A stretch of DNA of 64,000 nt from Streptomyces canus. GTDB taxonomy: Bacteria; Actinomycetota; Actinomycetes; Streptomycetales; Streptomycetaceae. The stretch lies in NCBI RefSeq assembly GCF_030816965.1, contig NZ_JAUSYQ010000002.1, positions 434,001 to 498,000 of the forward strand, given 5' to 3'. The position numbers and the translations under genes are program-made. Positions 46,101 to 53,715 of this stretch are shown piece by piece (the first letter of the stretch is position 1; every line of letters begins with the position of its first letter). Under the pieces are notes generated by a model. It was not told where the DNA came from. It ran no database searches and worked only from the letters and a program-made list of their open reading frames with translations.

Positions 46101-47072
46101 GGCCGGGTCACCCCCGCCACCGCGCTGGCCGACCTCGGACTCGACTCGCTGATGGCGGTCCGAATCCGCACCGCCCTGGAGCGCGAGTTCGCCGTCGAGC
46201 TGCCGCTGCGCGACCTGCTCGGCGCCACCACGGTCCAGGAGGTGGCCGACCGGGTCCGGACCGGACCGGTACGCCCGCTGCGCGTCACCGGCAGCGGCCC
46301 CCCGCTCTTCCTCGTGCACGCCGCCGGTGGAACGACCGACGTCTACCGGGCACTGGCCGAACGCCTCGGCGACGAGCGGCCCGTGTACGGTCTCGAACGC
46401 CTCGACGACGCCCCCACGGTGACCGAGAAGGCGCGCCGCTACGCCGAGGCCATCACAGCCGTACACCCCGACGGGCCGTTTCTGCTGGGCGGTTGGTCCT
46501 TCGGCGGCTTCGTCGCCCAGGAGACCGCGCGGCAACTGACCGCGGCGGGGCGGGACGTGGAGCTCGTGGTCCTCATCGACTCCGTACGCCCCCTCCCCCA
46601 GCCGGACCGGACACCGGCCGAGCGGCTGCGCGCCCACTTCGAGGGGTTCGCCCGACACGTCCGCGACGCCTACGGGGTCCGGCTCGAGCTGCCGTACGAC
46701 GACCTCGTCGCGATGGACGACGACGGAGAACGCATCGACACCGTGCTGGAGATCCTGCGCGCGTCCGCCGATGTGCCGCCCGCCGCTCTGGAGCACCAGC
46801 GCTCCTCCTACCTGGACCTGAGGATCGGCGAGGCCCACCGGCCGGGCCGTCACGACGGGCGGGTGGTCCTGTACCGGGCCACGGAGCCCGCTCCGCACAC
46901 CGTGCGTGACCCCGCCTACGAACGCGACGACCAGGCGCTGGGCTGGGACGAGGTGTGCCCGCGCCTGACCGTCGTACCGGTCGCGGGACACCACCTGTCG
47001 CTGCTCGACCCGCCGCATGTCGACGAGATCGCCGCCCGTCTGGGGCGTGAGCTCGCCGAAGGGACCCGCTGA
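43134..47072 (+). CDS. Pks13-like single-module polyketide synthase, ACP-KS-AT-ACP-TE
   Basis: 1312 residues, GTG start coupled to the FAAL. Domains: N-terminal ACP (1-80; phosphopantetheine Ser 41 in LADLGMSSRDAV), KS (~97-520; Cys 263 in DTACSSS, His 398 in EAHGTGTPLGD, His 438 in SNLGHLE), AT (~610-900; Ser 701 in GHSLGE, His 802), ACP (~965-1045; Ser 1005 in LGLDSLMAV) and TE (~1058-1305; Ser 1122 in GGWSFGG, Asp 1149 in VLIDS, His 1286/1287 in GHHLSLLDPP). There is no KR, DH or ER. This is the Pks13 order: FAAL loads a chain on ACP1, AT loads a carboxyacyl unit on ACP2, KS condenses them, TE releases an alpha-alkyl beta-ketoacyl product. The AT specificity box reads GAGH (799-802) instead of YASH or HAFH, so an ordinary malonyl or methylmalonyl unit is not predicted. 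Confidence 0.93.
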   Translation: MRAVDAGAVRRLVAERVAAWSGTAVAEVAMDRPLADLGMSSRDAVVLAGELSRLTGRELPATLLWEAPTGEALVAHLCRTPSQTTPPAPAAPAPPTSEPIAVIGLGCRLPGGVHGPADYWRLLTDGVDAIRRVPEDRWRDFTPFPPEDALPYGGYLDDIAGFDADFFRITPREAAVMDPQQRILLEVVHEALAHAAVPAASLAGTATGVFVGVSAPEYGSLTGADPAAVDPWAPAGGALSVTAGRLAYVLDTRGPSMAVDTACSSSLVAVHHACVSLRTGESDTAIAAGVNLLLSPTVTVAFRRAGALAPDGRCKPFSPGADGIGRGEGCAAVLLKRLSDAERDGDRVLAVIRATAVNSDGRSNGLLAPNPAAQQALLTTAYARAGLTPAHIDYVEAHGTGTPLGDPIEAGALGAVLGAGRDPDQPLLLGSVKSNLGHLESAAGIAGLVKTVLALHHDVIPPSLHCSEGSALDDVRLRVVSEDEPWPRYGGTATAGVSGFGFGGTNAHAVLEEWRPGVLPARPSEEPGARLHLLSDVDEERLRDTASRLADWLRTAAAHPADVARTLAGRTGRGGVRAAVVARDRDELADGLDALAQGRPHGQVVTGERDLVGPGPVWVFSGYGSQWAGMGRRLLTEEPAFAAAVEKLDAECGLSLYDRLASGSELDRLEVAQPVLFGLQVALAELWRSYGVEPAAVIGHSLGEVAAAVCAGALDVSEGARIVAVRAGLLSRLQGGAMAVVDLDDSELDALARDFPGVHVAVHSSPGQKVVTGEEPAVARLVRWLERQGRAARSMRVVGAGHSPHVEPLLAELTESLADVGGRAPLVPVYSTVLDDPRGDCVFDAAHWAANLRRPVRLDRAVAAAAADGHTAFVEISPHPVLARAVTDNVPGALTIGTLRREADGCADFLTQVATLYCAGGRLPLPPGRVVDLPQPRWKHVRHWWTDGQGAAPTKVRTEVPPEVPANTEDTSLAARLCHHIATVTGHPAGRVTPATALADLGLDSLMAVRIRTALEREFAVELPLRDLLGATTVQEVADRVRTGPVRPLRVTGSGPPLFLVHAAGGTTDVYRALAERLGDERPVYGLERLDDAPTVTEKARRYAEAITAVHPDGPFLLGGWSFGGFVAQETARQLTAAGRDVELVVLIDSVRPLPQPDRTPAERLRAHFEGFARHVRDAYGVRLELPYDDLVAMDDDGERIDTVLEILRASADVPPAALEHQRSSYLDLRIGEAHRPGRHDGRVVLYRATEPAPHTVRDPAYERDDQALGWDEVCPRLTVVPVAGHHLSLLDPPHVDEIAARLGRELAEGTR

Positions 47073-47094
47073 ACGTGATCCGAGGAGAGCCGCC

Positions 47095-48018
47095 ATGCAC
47101 CGTCGCACCACCGGAGTGTCCCGACGTACCGTCACCAAGGCCGCGGCCGGTGCCGGTCTGGCCGTCCTGTTCGGCGCCCGGACCGCCGCCGCGCTGGGGT
47201 CACGCACCGTCGACGTGTCCGTGTCCTCCGCCGCACTGGGCCGCAGTGCGCCGGTGCGCCTGATCCTGCCGTCGGGCTTCGGCTCGCAGCCCACACGCAC
47301 CTACCCCGTGCTGTACCTGCTGCACGGCGCCCACGACGACTACACGTCCTGGACGCGGGAGACGGACATCGAGGCCTTCACCGAGGGCCGGGACCTGATC
47401 GTGGCGATGCCCGACGCGGGGCCCACCGGGATTCCCACCGCCTGGCGCGGCGGGCCCGACTACGAGACCTTCCAGCTGAAGGAGGTTCCGGCGCTGCTCG
47501 CCCGCGACTACCGGGCCTCCGGAGTACGGGTCGTCGCAGGGGTGTCCACCGGCGGCTACGGCGCCATGGCGCACGCGGCACGGCACCCGGGCATGTTCAC
47601 CGCGGCGGCCTCCTACAGCGGGATCCTCGACACCATGGCGCCCGGTGTCCCCACCCTGATGGACGCCATCGTGGCCCGCGAGAACCTGGTGCCCACGTCG
47701 CTGTGGGGCAGTCCGTTCCTGAACCTGCTCACCTGGCTCGACTTCAACCCGCGGAACCGGGCCGCGGGACTGCGCGGCACCGCCCTGTACGTCTCCAGCG
47801 GCAGCGGGCTGGCGGGAGGCACGGGTGACTGGCTGCCCGAGGCCCTGGAGAGCGCCCTGTGGCCCTCCGCCCACAGCTTCACCGACATGCTCGCGCTGCA
47901 GCGCATCCCGGTCACCACACACTTCTACGCAGGAGGAGGGCACAGCTGGGCCTACTGGAAGCAGGAGTTCACCGCGTCGTGGCCGTTGCTCGCCCGAGGC
48001 CTGGGGGTGCCGCAGTGA
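47095..48018 (+). CDS. Tat-exported antigen-85/esterase-D-like acyl esterase
   Basis: 307 residues from ATG 47095 with GAGGAGA upstream. Twin-arginine signal (VSRRTVTKAAAGAGLAVLFG). Alpha/beta-hydrolase of the PF00756 family: VRLILPSGF, YPVLYLLHGAHDDYTSW, nucleophile Ser 151 in AGVSTGGYGAM, and His 283 in GGGHSWAYWKQEF, which resembles the HSWEYW end of mycobacterial antigen 85 mycolyltransferases. The family also includes plain esterases. Encoded 22 bp after the PKS, so transfer or hydrolysis of the PKS lipid outside the membrane is a fair inference. Confidence 0.85.
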   Translation: MHRRTTGVSRRTVTKAAAGAGLAVLFGARTAAALGSRTVDVSVSSAALGRSAPVRLILPSGFGSQPTRTYPVLYLLHGAHDDYTSWTRETDIEAFTEGRDLIVAMPDAGPTGIPTAWRGGPDYETFQLKEVPALLARDYRASGVRVVAGVSTGGYGAMAHAARHPGMFTAAASYSGILDTMAPGVPTLMDAIVARENLVPTSLWGSPFLNLLTWLDFNPRNRAAGLRGTALYVSSGSGLAGGTGDWLPEALESALWPSAHSFTDMLALQRIPVTTHFYAGGGHSWAYWKQEFTASWPLLARGLGVPQ

Positions 48019-48140
48019 TGTCGGTACCGTCGGAACACGGAACGCAACGCAGGGGTCGTCCGTCCAACACAGGACTTGCCCCTCGCCCCACGGGCAACAG
48101 CCCGCGGGTGAGCCGCTTCCGGGTGAAAGGAGGGCCCCCC

Positions 48141-49373
48141 TTGGCCACCGCCGCCCCGCACGGCGTCCCGGAGGGCCGCGGCGCCGCCGCGGTCCCGCCC
48201 GACCTGGCCGAACTGCTGCGCGCCCAGCTGGAGGAGGTCGCCGACGAGGTCGAGGAGGAGGTCCGCCGGCAGGTGCCCGAGTACGCGCGTCCGGCCGACG
48301 GAACCTACCGCGAACACCTCAGAGCCGGTGTGGTGCAGGCGCTCACCCTGTTCGTCGACCACATCGCCGACCCGCGCGGCCGCGGGGAGGCGATCGCGGC
48401 GACGTACTACGAACTCGGGCGCGGTGAGGCCCTGGAGGGGCGCAGTCTGGACGCCTTGCAGTCCGCGCTGCGGGTCGGCGGGCTGCACGCCTGGCGCCTG
48501 ATGGGCCGTACGGCCGAGCAACTCGGCCTCGACTCCGCGGTGGTCACGGCGCTGGGCGAGCTCGCCTTCCGCACCGTGCACGAGGTCGCGGAGGCGGCTG
48601 CGGCCGGGTACTCCGAGGCACGCGCGCACAACACGGACGAGCTGGAGCGGCGCCGCAGACGCCTGCTGGACCTGCTGCTCGGCGAGGGGCCGGTCGCGCC
48701 GGCGGCGGTGCAGGACATGGCGCACGGTGCCCGGTGGTCGGTGCCCAGGCAGGTCGCGGTCGTCGCGCTCGCGGCCACGCCGGACCAGCGGGAGGAGGAG
48801 TGGCCGCTGGCCGCCGCGGGAGCGCTGGTGGACATGGAGTCGCGGCCGCCGCGGATGCTGATCCCCGACCCGGACGGCTCCGGGCGCTTCGGGGGCCGGG
48901 CGTTCAGCCTCGCGCTGCGCGGGCGGCCGGCCGCGATCGGGCCGACGGTGCCGCTCGCCGAGGCCGCCCGGTCGCTGCGCTGGGCCACCCGCGCGCTGGG
49001 GTTGATGGGGCGCGGGATCCTTCCCCGGCAGGGGGTGGTGCGCTGCGCGGACCACTTGTCGACCCTGCTGCTGCACAGCGACGAGCCGATGCTCGACCAG
49101 CTGCGGGGGCGGGCCCTCGCACCGCTCGAGACGGTGTCGGAGGGGCAGCGCGAGCGGCTCGCCGAGACGCTGCTGGCGTGGCTGCTCAGCGGCAGCAATG
49201 TGCCCGACGTCGCCGCCCGTCTCCACGTCCATCCGCAGACGGTGCGTTATCGGCTGCGTCAGCTGGAGAAAGTCTTCGGTGATGCGCTGCACGATCCCGG
49301 CGCCCGTCTGGATCTCATTCTGGCACTCACCACGGCACAAAAGAGCGAGGAATTTCTGAATTCCCGTCCATAA
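48141..49373 (+). CDS. PucR/CdaR-type transcriptional regulator
   Basis: 410 residues from TTG 48141, chosen because AAAGGAGG lies 6-8 nt upstream; an ATG at 48018 overlapping the esterase stop would add 41 low-complexity residues. An N-terminal sensor region (LAELLRAQLEEVADEVEEEV, ELGRGEALEGRSLDALQ) and a C-terminal HTH_30 domain (LAETLLAWLLSGSNVPDVAA, RLHVHPQTVRYRLRQLEKVF) define the family. Inside the operon and thus the likely pathway regulator of the lipid locus. Confidence 0.88.
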   Translation: MATAAPHGVPEGRGAAAVPPDLAELLRAQLEEVADEVEEEVRRQVPEYARPADGTYREHLRAGVVQALTLFVDHIADPRGRGEAIAATYYELGRGEALEGRSLDALQSALRVGGLHAWRLMGRTAEQLGLDSAVVTALGELAFRTVHEVAEAAAAGYSEARAHNTDELERRRRRLLDLLLGEGPVAPAAVQDMAHGARWSVPRQVAVVALAATPDQREEEWPLAAAGALVDMESRPPRMLIPDPDGSGRFGGRAFSLALRGRPAAIGPTVPLAEAARSLRWATRALGLMGRGILPRQGVVRCADHLSTLLLHSDEPMLDQLRGRALAPLETVSEGQRERLAETLLAWLLSGSNVPDVAARLHVHPQTVRYRLRQLEKVFGDALHDPGARLDLILALTTAQKSEEFLNSRP

Positions 49374-49453
49374 CACCGGGCACGGTCCAGCGAATAAGTT
49401 TCGGGACGTCCTTTCCGCAGGCGTTTCACACGCCCCACCCTCAAAGGATCCCC

Positions 49454-50095
49454 ATGCGTATTCGCTTGTACCTCGCCGCGCTGTCGCTGGTCGGCGGCGC
49501 CGGTGTGGCCACCGTCTCGGCACCACCGGCATCCGCCGCGGCCTGCTCGGACATCGACGTCGTCGCCGCTCGCGGCACCTTCGAGCCCGGCACGCTCGGC
49601 CTGATCGTCGGCGACCCGGTGTACTCCGCCCTCCAGAGGAAACTCACGGGCCGGAGTGTGACCAGCTACAAGGTGAACTACCCCGCGGACCTTTCCCTCA
49701 CCTCGGCCGCGCAGGGCAACGCGGATCTGGTGAACCACGTGAAAAGCCAGGCGGCCGCCTGTCCGAATCAGCGTTTCATTCTGGTCGGCTATTCGCAGGG
49801 CGCGAACGTCGTCGACAACTCCATCGGCATCAGCAGCGCCGGTGCCGTGGTCGGCAGTCCCATCGTGGCCACCATTCCCGCCGCGCTGGAGTCACGGGTG
49901 GCCGCGGTGCTGCTGTTCGGCAACCCGATCCGGGCGATCGGCAAGAGCGTCACCGGCACGTACCAGAGTCGCACCATCGACTTCTGCGCCAAGGGTGACC
50001 CCGTCTGCGAAGCGGGCGGCAACGACACGCTGGCGCACCTCGGCTACACGGCGAACGCCGACGCGGCGGCGACCTTCGCCGCGGGCAAGGTCTGA
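49454..50095 (+). CDS. Secreted cutinase-family esterase
   Basis: 213 residues, AAAGGA upstream of ATG 49454. Sec signal ending at ASAAA. Cutinase fold: opening ACSDIDVVAARGTFEPG, nucleophile Ser 114 in LVGYSQGANVV, Asp 182 in CAKGDPVCE, His 195 in DTLAHLGY, with conserved cysteines. Cleaves acyl esters. In mycobacteria a cutinase-like lipase gene (Rv3802c) sits between fadD32 and the antigen 85 genes; here a cutinase closes the corresponding group. A plant-cutin role is the ordinary alternative. Confidence 0.9.
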   Translation: MRIRLYLAALSLVGGAGVATVSAPPASAAACSDIDVVAARGTFEPGTLGLIVGDPVYSALQRKLTGRSVTSYKVNYPADLSLTSAAQGNADLVNHVKSQAAACPNQRFILVGYSQGANVVDNSIGISSAGAVVGSPIVATIPAALESRVAAVLLFGNPIRAIGKSVTGTYQSRTIDFCAKGDPVCEAGGNDTLAHLGYTANADAAATFAAGKV

Positions 50096-50099
50096 GCGA

Positions 50100-50150
50100 C
50101 GGCATGAAGAAGGGCCCGGGAGGAGTTCCTCCCGGGCCCTTCGCATGCCG
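50100..50150. terminator. Strong bidirectional terminator
   Basis: A perfect 15-bp stem (50110-50124 with 50127-50141) extended by an outer 7-bp stem (50100-50106 with 50144-50150), between the convergent cutinase and lipase genes. Confidence 0.9.
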
Positions 50151-50155
50151 TCGGG

Positions 50156-51868
50156 CTATCGGGGTGTGCGGGCGAATTCCGTGAGGGCGGTGGACACCGG
50201 CTCGGGCCGGCCGTTGTTCTGTACCGGCGCCGCGGTCAGCACATCGAGGTGCTGGTAGCCGTCCGCGACCACGGGGTGCAGGTCGGCGGGGACCCGGCCG
50301 GCGAGCAGTCCGTCGCCCGCGAGGACCGTGAGCGTCGGGTTGGCGGTGAGCCCGTCGGGGTGCACGACGAGCCGCTTCACCTGCGGGGAGGTGGCCAGTT
50401 CGATGTCGGTGACGAGTTTGGTCGGGAAGTACTGCTCGGTGAAGTCCAGCGGCTGCGCGGCCATGCTGCGCGCCAGCTCCTGGATGTCGGTGACCTCCTT
50501 GCCCGCCGCGGTGAACGGCGTCCCGTCCGACGACCGGTGACCGGGGTCGTCCGGGTCGCCGACACGGTCGTAGTTGCGCCAGGTGTAGAGCGGACCGTGC
50601 GGCTCGGCGGGAATGGCCTTGTACTCGGTGCCGAAGAGGCCAGGCTGCGACGAACTCCCGTTGGCCGCGGGGAAGTTCTTGTCGGTGATGGGCCCGCCGT
50701 CGAAGAAGCCCACGCTGCTCTGGAGGAACGCGAGCGGGACGGACTGGTCGTCCATCAGCGAACCGAGGATCGCCTCGTTGGTGAGCCGGAAGTCCTTCAC
50801 CGCGGGTGAGCCGGTGAGGAAGGTGGCGGTGTCCTTGGAGAACAGGAAGCGGTTGGTGGCCTCGATGTTGGTGTTGGCGGGCAGGTAACTCGGCAGGTCG
50901 GCCTCGCCGCCCGGATCCTGCAGGGCACCCACGCCCGCGATGGCGAGCAGGGTCATGGTCTCGGGGTTGAGCAGGACGGGCGCGGACAGCGAGCGCGGGA
51001 GCAGTCCGCTGTCGAGTCCGGCCTGGACGACGCCGTAACCGAGGCCGACGTCCGGCAGGTTGGTGTCGTCCGGGATGCTGCCGCTCAGGTCGGCGAGCGA
51101 GGTGGAGACGGTGGTGTCGAGGGCGAAGTAGCCGGCGCACTGGTTGTGTCCGGCGTCGGCGGTGGTGGCGGGGTTGCCGTCGAAGTCGGCGGCGGCGAAG
51201 TACCCGGTGATGACACCGCCGAGCGAGTGGCCGCCGCACAGCACCTTGTCCTTGCGGACCCCCTGGTCGGGCAACTCGGCGGCCAGCAGGTCGTATTCGT
51301 CGCGTACGGTCTGCTCGATGCCGAGCTTCGCCATCCATCCGAGCTTGTCGTTGCCGACGAACCCGGCGAAGGTGCGGCCCTGGACCTGTTTGCCGCGGTA
51401 GTAGTAGTCGACGGCGGTGTGCTGGTTTCCGGAGGCGATTCCGGTGCGGTCCTCGAGGCAGTTGGAGCGCCGGTCCAGGGCCCAGAACTCGATGTGCCGG
51501 CCCTGCTCGGCGGCGCGGGTCACGGTGTTGCGGGCGACGCTGTCGAAGGCTCCGGCGCCCTCCAGGATGCCCGGTTGGGCGACGAGGACCCGGTCGGCGT
51601 CGGCTGATGACGCAGGCCCCGACGAGGACCGGTAGCGCAGATACGACAGCCAGTCGCACGCCGCCGGACGGGCCCCGAAGGACGCCGGCAGGGGAGCCTT
51701 CACGCGTACGACGGTCTCGGTCACACCCCCGCTCGTCCCGACGGGTGTCTCGGTTCTCGCGCTGTCCGCGGACGCCGACGGGGTGAACGCCCCGGTGGTC
51801 AGCAGCACCGCCAGCGCCGCGGCACCCAGCGTCCTCGGGGTTCTTCCTCTGCTGCGACTCGTTTCCAT
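50156..51868 (-). CDS. Large secreted alpha/beta-hydrolase (lipase-like)
   Basis: 570 residues from ATG 51868. Signal peptide (TLGAAALAVLLTTGAFTPSAS). Nucleophile box CGGHSLGGVITGYFAAADF near residue 205, and a late VADGYQHLDVLTAAP His. Length and cysteine pattern (ACDWLSYLRYR, NCLEDRTGI, NQCAGYF) match a secreted actinomycete hydrolase family with no firm substrate. It is the third exported esterase/lipase in 5 kb, convergent with the cutinase. Confidence 0.75.
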   Translation of the reverse strand: METSRSRGRTPRTLGAAALAVLLTTGAFTPSASADSARTETPVGTSGGVTETVVRVKAPLPASFGARPAACDWLSYLRYRSSSGPASSADADRVLVAQPGILEGAGAFDSVARNTVTRAAEQGRHIEFWALDRRSNCLEDRTGIASGNQHTAVDYYYRGKQVQGRTFAGFVGNDKLGWMAKLGIEQTVRDEYDLLAAELPDQGVRKDKVLCGGHSLGGVITGYFAAADFDGNPATTADAGHNQCAGYFALDTTVSTSLADLSGSIPDDTNLPDVGLGYGVVQAGLDSGLLPRSLSAPVLLNPETMTLLAIAGVGALQDPGGEADLPSYLPANTNIEATNRFLFSKDTATFLTGSPAVKDFRLTNEAILGSLMDDQSVPLAFLQSSVGFFDGGPITDKNFPAANGSSSQPGLFGTEYKAIPAEPHGPLYTWRNYDRVGDPDDPGHRSSDGTPFTAAGKEVTDIQELARSMAAQPLDFTEQYFPTKLVTDIELATSPQVKRLVVHPDGLTANPTLTVLAGDGLLAGRVPADLHPVVADGYQHLDVLTAAPVQNNGRPEPVSTALTEFARTPR

Positions 51869-51964
51869 GCTGGGACCGTAGAACTGCGCGGGCACGGCTC
51901 TCGGCGGTTGCTCACAAGAACGCAGGTCTCGGTGGACGCTTTGTCACCCACCGCAGAGGAGACG

Positions 51965-52924
51965 TCAGCCGTCGTGCAGGGTACGGCGCGGTGAGCGGTC
52001 GTAGGAGTGCCGGTAGAGGGTGGCGAAGCGGCCCGGGTGGTAGAAGCCCCAGCGGGCGGCGATGTCGCTGACCGTGGCTCCGTCCCCGGGGTCGGCGGCC
52101 CCCAGCTCGTCATGCGCGTGGGACAGGCGGACCTGCCGGACGTACGCGAGCGGCGTGGTGTCCAGGTGCCGGCGGAAGGCGTACTGCAGCGCGCGGACGC
52201 TGATGTGGGCCGCCTCCGCGATCTGGGCGGCCGTGAGGGGCTGGTCGGCGTGGTCGTCGATGTGGGCGAGGGCGCGGCGCAGGGCGGCGGGGTGGGCGTC
52301 CTGGCGCTCGCAGCCGGTGGGGTCGGCGGAGGCCGTGTGGGGGAACGTGGCCAGGACGGTCGCGGCGAGGTGCTGGGCGGCGGTGGAGGCGACGAGCGGC
52401 TGGTCGGCGACCGCGGGATCCGACAGCACGTGGTCCTGCACATAGCGGATGGTCGACCGCAGCCGGTCGCCCGCGGCGGGGGTGTGCGGCCGGTGTCCGG
52501 TCAGCCGGACCGGTTCCGGGCGCCGTCCGCCCGTGGCCCCCGCGACCTGGGTGAGCAGTTCCGGGTCCAGCATGGTGATGTTGTAGCGGGCCGCGTGGAC
52601 ACGGCCCGCGTAGGACAGTTCCGGAGGGGCGAAGGACACCACGTCACCGGGGCCGAAGGAGTCCGAGACACCCTGGTAGACGTGGTCCTCGATGGTGCCC
52701 TCGTGGACGACGCACAGGCAGATCCGGCCCAGCGGGGTGACGGCGTAGCTCATGTCGAAGTCGAGTTCGAGTTCGTCGACGCTGACCGAGTCGATGGCAG
52801 TGCGGTGGATCCGGGCACGACCGCTGTCCGAGGTACCGCTGCCGATCCGCATCTTCGCGTAGGCATGACTGAGGAAGTCCTCAGTACGGTCCAGGTCGTC
52901 GCTGTCGAATGTCAGCGTCTCCAT
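51965..52924 (-). CDS. AraC-family regulator
   Basis: 319 residues. N-terminal AraC-binding-like domain (cupin-like; DELELDFDMSYAVTPLGRI, PGDVVSFAPP) and two C-terminal HTH motifs (LTAAQIAEAAHISVRALQYA, VSDIAARWGFYHPGRFATLY). Same strand and 96 bp upstream of the lipase gene, so that is the probable target. Confidence 0.88.
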   Translation of the reverse strand: METLTFDSDDLDRTEDFLSHAYAKMRIGSGTSDSGRARIHRTAIDSVSVDELELDFDMSYAVTPLGRICLCVVHEGTIEDHVYQGVSDSFGPGDVVSFAPPELSYAGRVHAARYNITMLDPELLTQVAGATGGRRPEPVRLTGHRPHTPAAGDRLRSTIRYVQDHVLSDPAVADQPLVASTAAQHLAATVLATFPHTASADPTGCERQDAHPAALRRALAHIDDHADQPLTAAQIAEAAHISVRALQYAFRRHLDTTPLAYVRQVRLSHAHDELGAADPGDGATVSDIAARWGFYHPGRFATLYRHSYDRSPRRTLHDG

Positions 52925-53134
52925 CGCAGCGAGGTCCTCCTGCTCTCGGCTCGGCTCCTCTTTCGCACATACCCGCGAATGTCACGATGCTTCGCGACCG
53001 CGTTTCGTTTTCTGTCCTGCCAGGTCACAAGGTGTGCGTCCGGTGACTCGTCGCGGACGGGCCCATCCGTCCAGGCTGGACGGGCGGTGGCTGCGAAGTC
53101 GCCGGGCAACAGAGGGAGAGGGCGACAGGACTGC

Positions 53135-53506
53135 ATGACGCAACGCGAAGAGCCGGCCGACAAGATCGAAGAACTTGAGGAGGAAATCGCCCAGCTCCGG
53201 CAGGCCCTTGTCTCTCACGCCGTCGTCGACCAGGCGATCGGTGTCGTCCTCGCCCTCAGCGGTCTCCGTCCCGACCAGGGGTGGGAGGTCCTCAAGACCG
53301 TGTCCCAGCGCACCAACACCAAGCTGCGTGACATCGCCCAGCACGTCGTGCGCTGGCCCGACCTCGGCAGCCTGCCGGCGGAGATCCACCCCGCACTGCG
53401 CATCGCCCTGACCGAGGCGCACGCGGCGCACGGAGGCCGGTCGCTGATACGGCAGGAACAGCGGTGCAGGCGCTACCGCAGGGCCCCCTCCGGGAAATCC
53501 GAGTGA
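53135..53506 (+). CDS. ANTAR-domain RNA-binding protein
   Basis: 123 residues from ATG 53135, AGGA upstream. A short coiled coil (DKIEELEEEIAQLRQAL) leads into an ANTAR domain (VSHAVVDQAIGVVLALSGLR, GWEVLKTVSQRTNTKLRDIA). ANTAR proteins bind paired hairpins in nascent RNA and prevent termination. No receiver or GAF domain is fused, so the signal input is unclear. The next transcript, 210 bp on, starts with a hairpin-rich leader. Confidence 0.85.
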   Translation: MTQREEPADKIEELEEEIAQLRQALVSHAVVDQAIGVVLALSGLRPDQGWEVLKTVSQRTNTKLRDIAQHVVRWPDLGSLPAEIHPALRIALTEAHAAHGGRSLIRQEQRCRRYRRAPSGKSE

Positions 53507-53539
53507 CGAGCCGGGGCGCCTGTGCGTACCGTTGACCGT

Positions 53540-53608
53540 ATGGAGATCAGCAGCGGTACCCACACCGCAGCCGCGCGAGCGACCAGCTCGCCGGCTGCCG
53601 ACGCCTGA
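53540..53608 (+). CDS. Candidate alanine-rich leader peptide
   Basis: ATG 53540 opens 22 codons, seven of them Ala, including Ala-Ala-Ala-Arg-Ala at 10-14, ending at TGA 53606-53608. A hairpin (53568-53573 with 53592-53597 and 53576-53580 with 53586-53590) covers those Ala codons. It lies upstream of an alanyl-tRNA-synthetase-like gene. No ribosome site is seen; the transcript could be leaderless. Confidence 0.3.
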   Translation: MEISSGTHTAAARATSSPAADA

Positions 53609-53621
53609 CCTCCCCACTCCC

Positions 53622-53701
53622 CCGGCGGCCGGAAACGGACCGCCGGTGCAGGACCTCTGGTCGCCGTCTGTTCCCGCGGTCGTTTCCGGTCCCACGAGAC
53701 C
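53622..53701 (+). promoter_or_regulatory. Candidate attenuator with competing hairpins
   Basis: Stem A pairs CCGGCGG (53622-53628) with 53640-53646. Stem B pairs 53629-53643 with 53676-53689, 14 base pairs with one bulged G. They share 53629-53646 and cannot form together. A small 4-bp hairpin (53688-53701) precedes the ribosome site. The arrangement suits an attenuation switch. Confidence 0.4.
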
Positions 53702-53715
53702 GAAGGACCACTGCC

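Noticed and set aside
43113..47300. A very long open frame antisense to the PKS gene (about 1395 codons)
   Set aside because: It is the expected by-product of GC-rich codon bias on the opposite strand; it has no domain motifs and its codon pattern is that of a shadow frame.
53550..53575. T-box-like GGTACC near the leader of the AlaRS-like gene
   Set aside because: The T-box consensus AGGGTGGNACCGCG and a Stem I/specifier are not present; the match is only a restriction-site-like hexamer.
53507..53715. A canonical ANTAR target (two hairpins with hexanucleotide loops, A1 and G4)
   Set aside because: The 6-nt loops I can find (at 53692-53697, for example) do not have A in position 1 and G in position 4.
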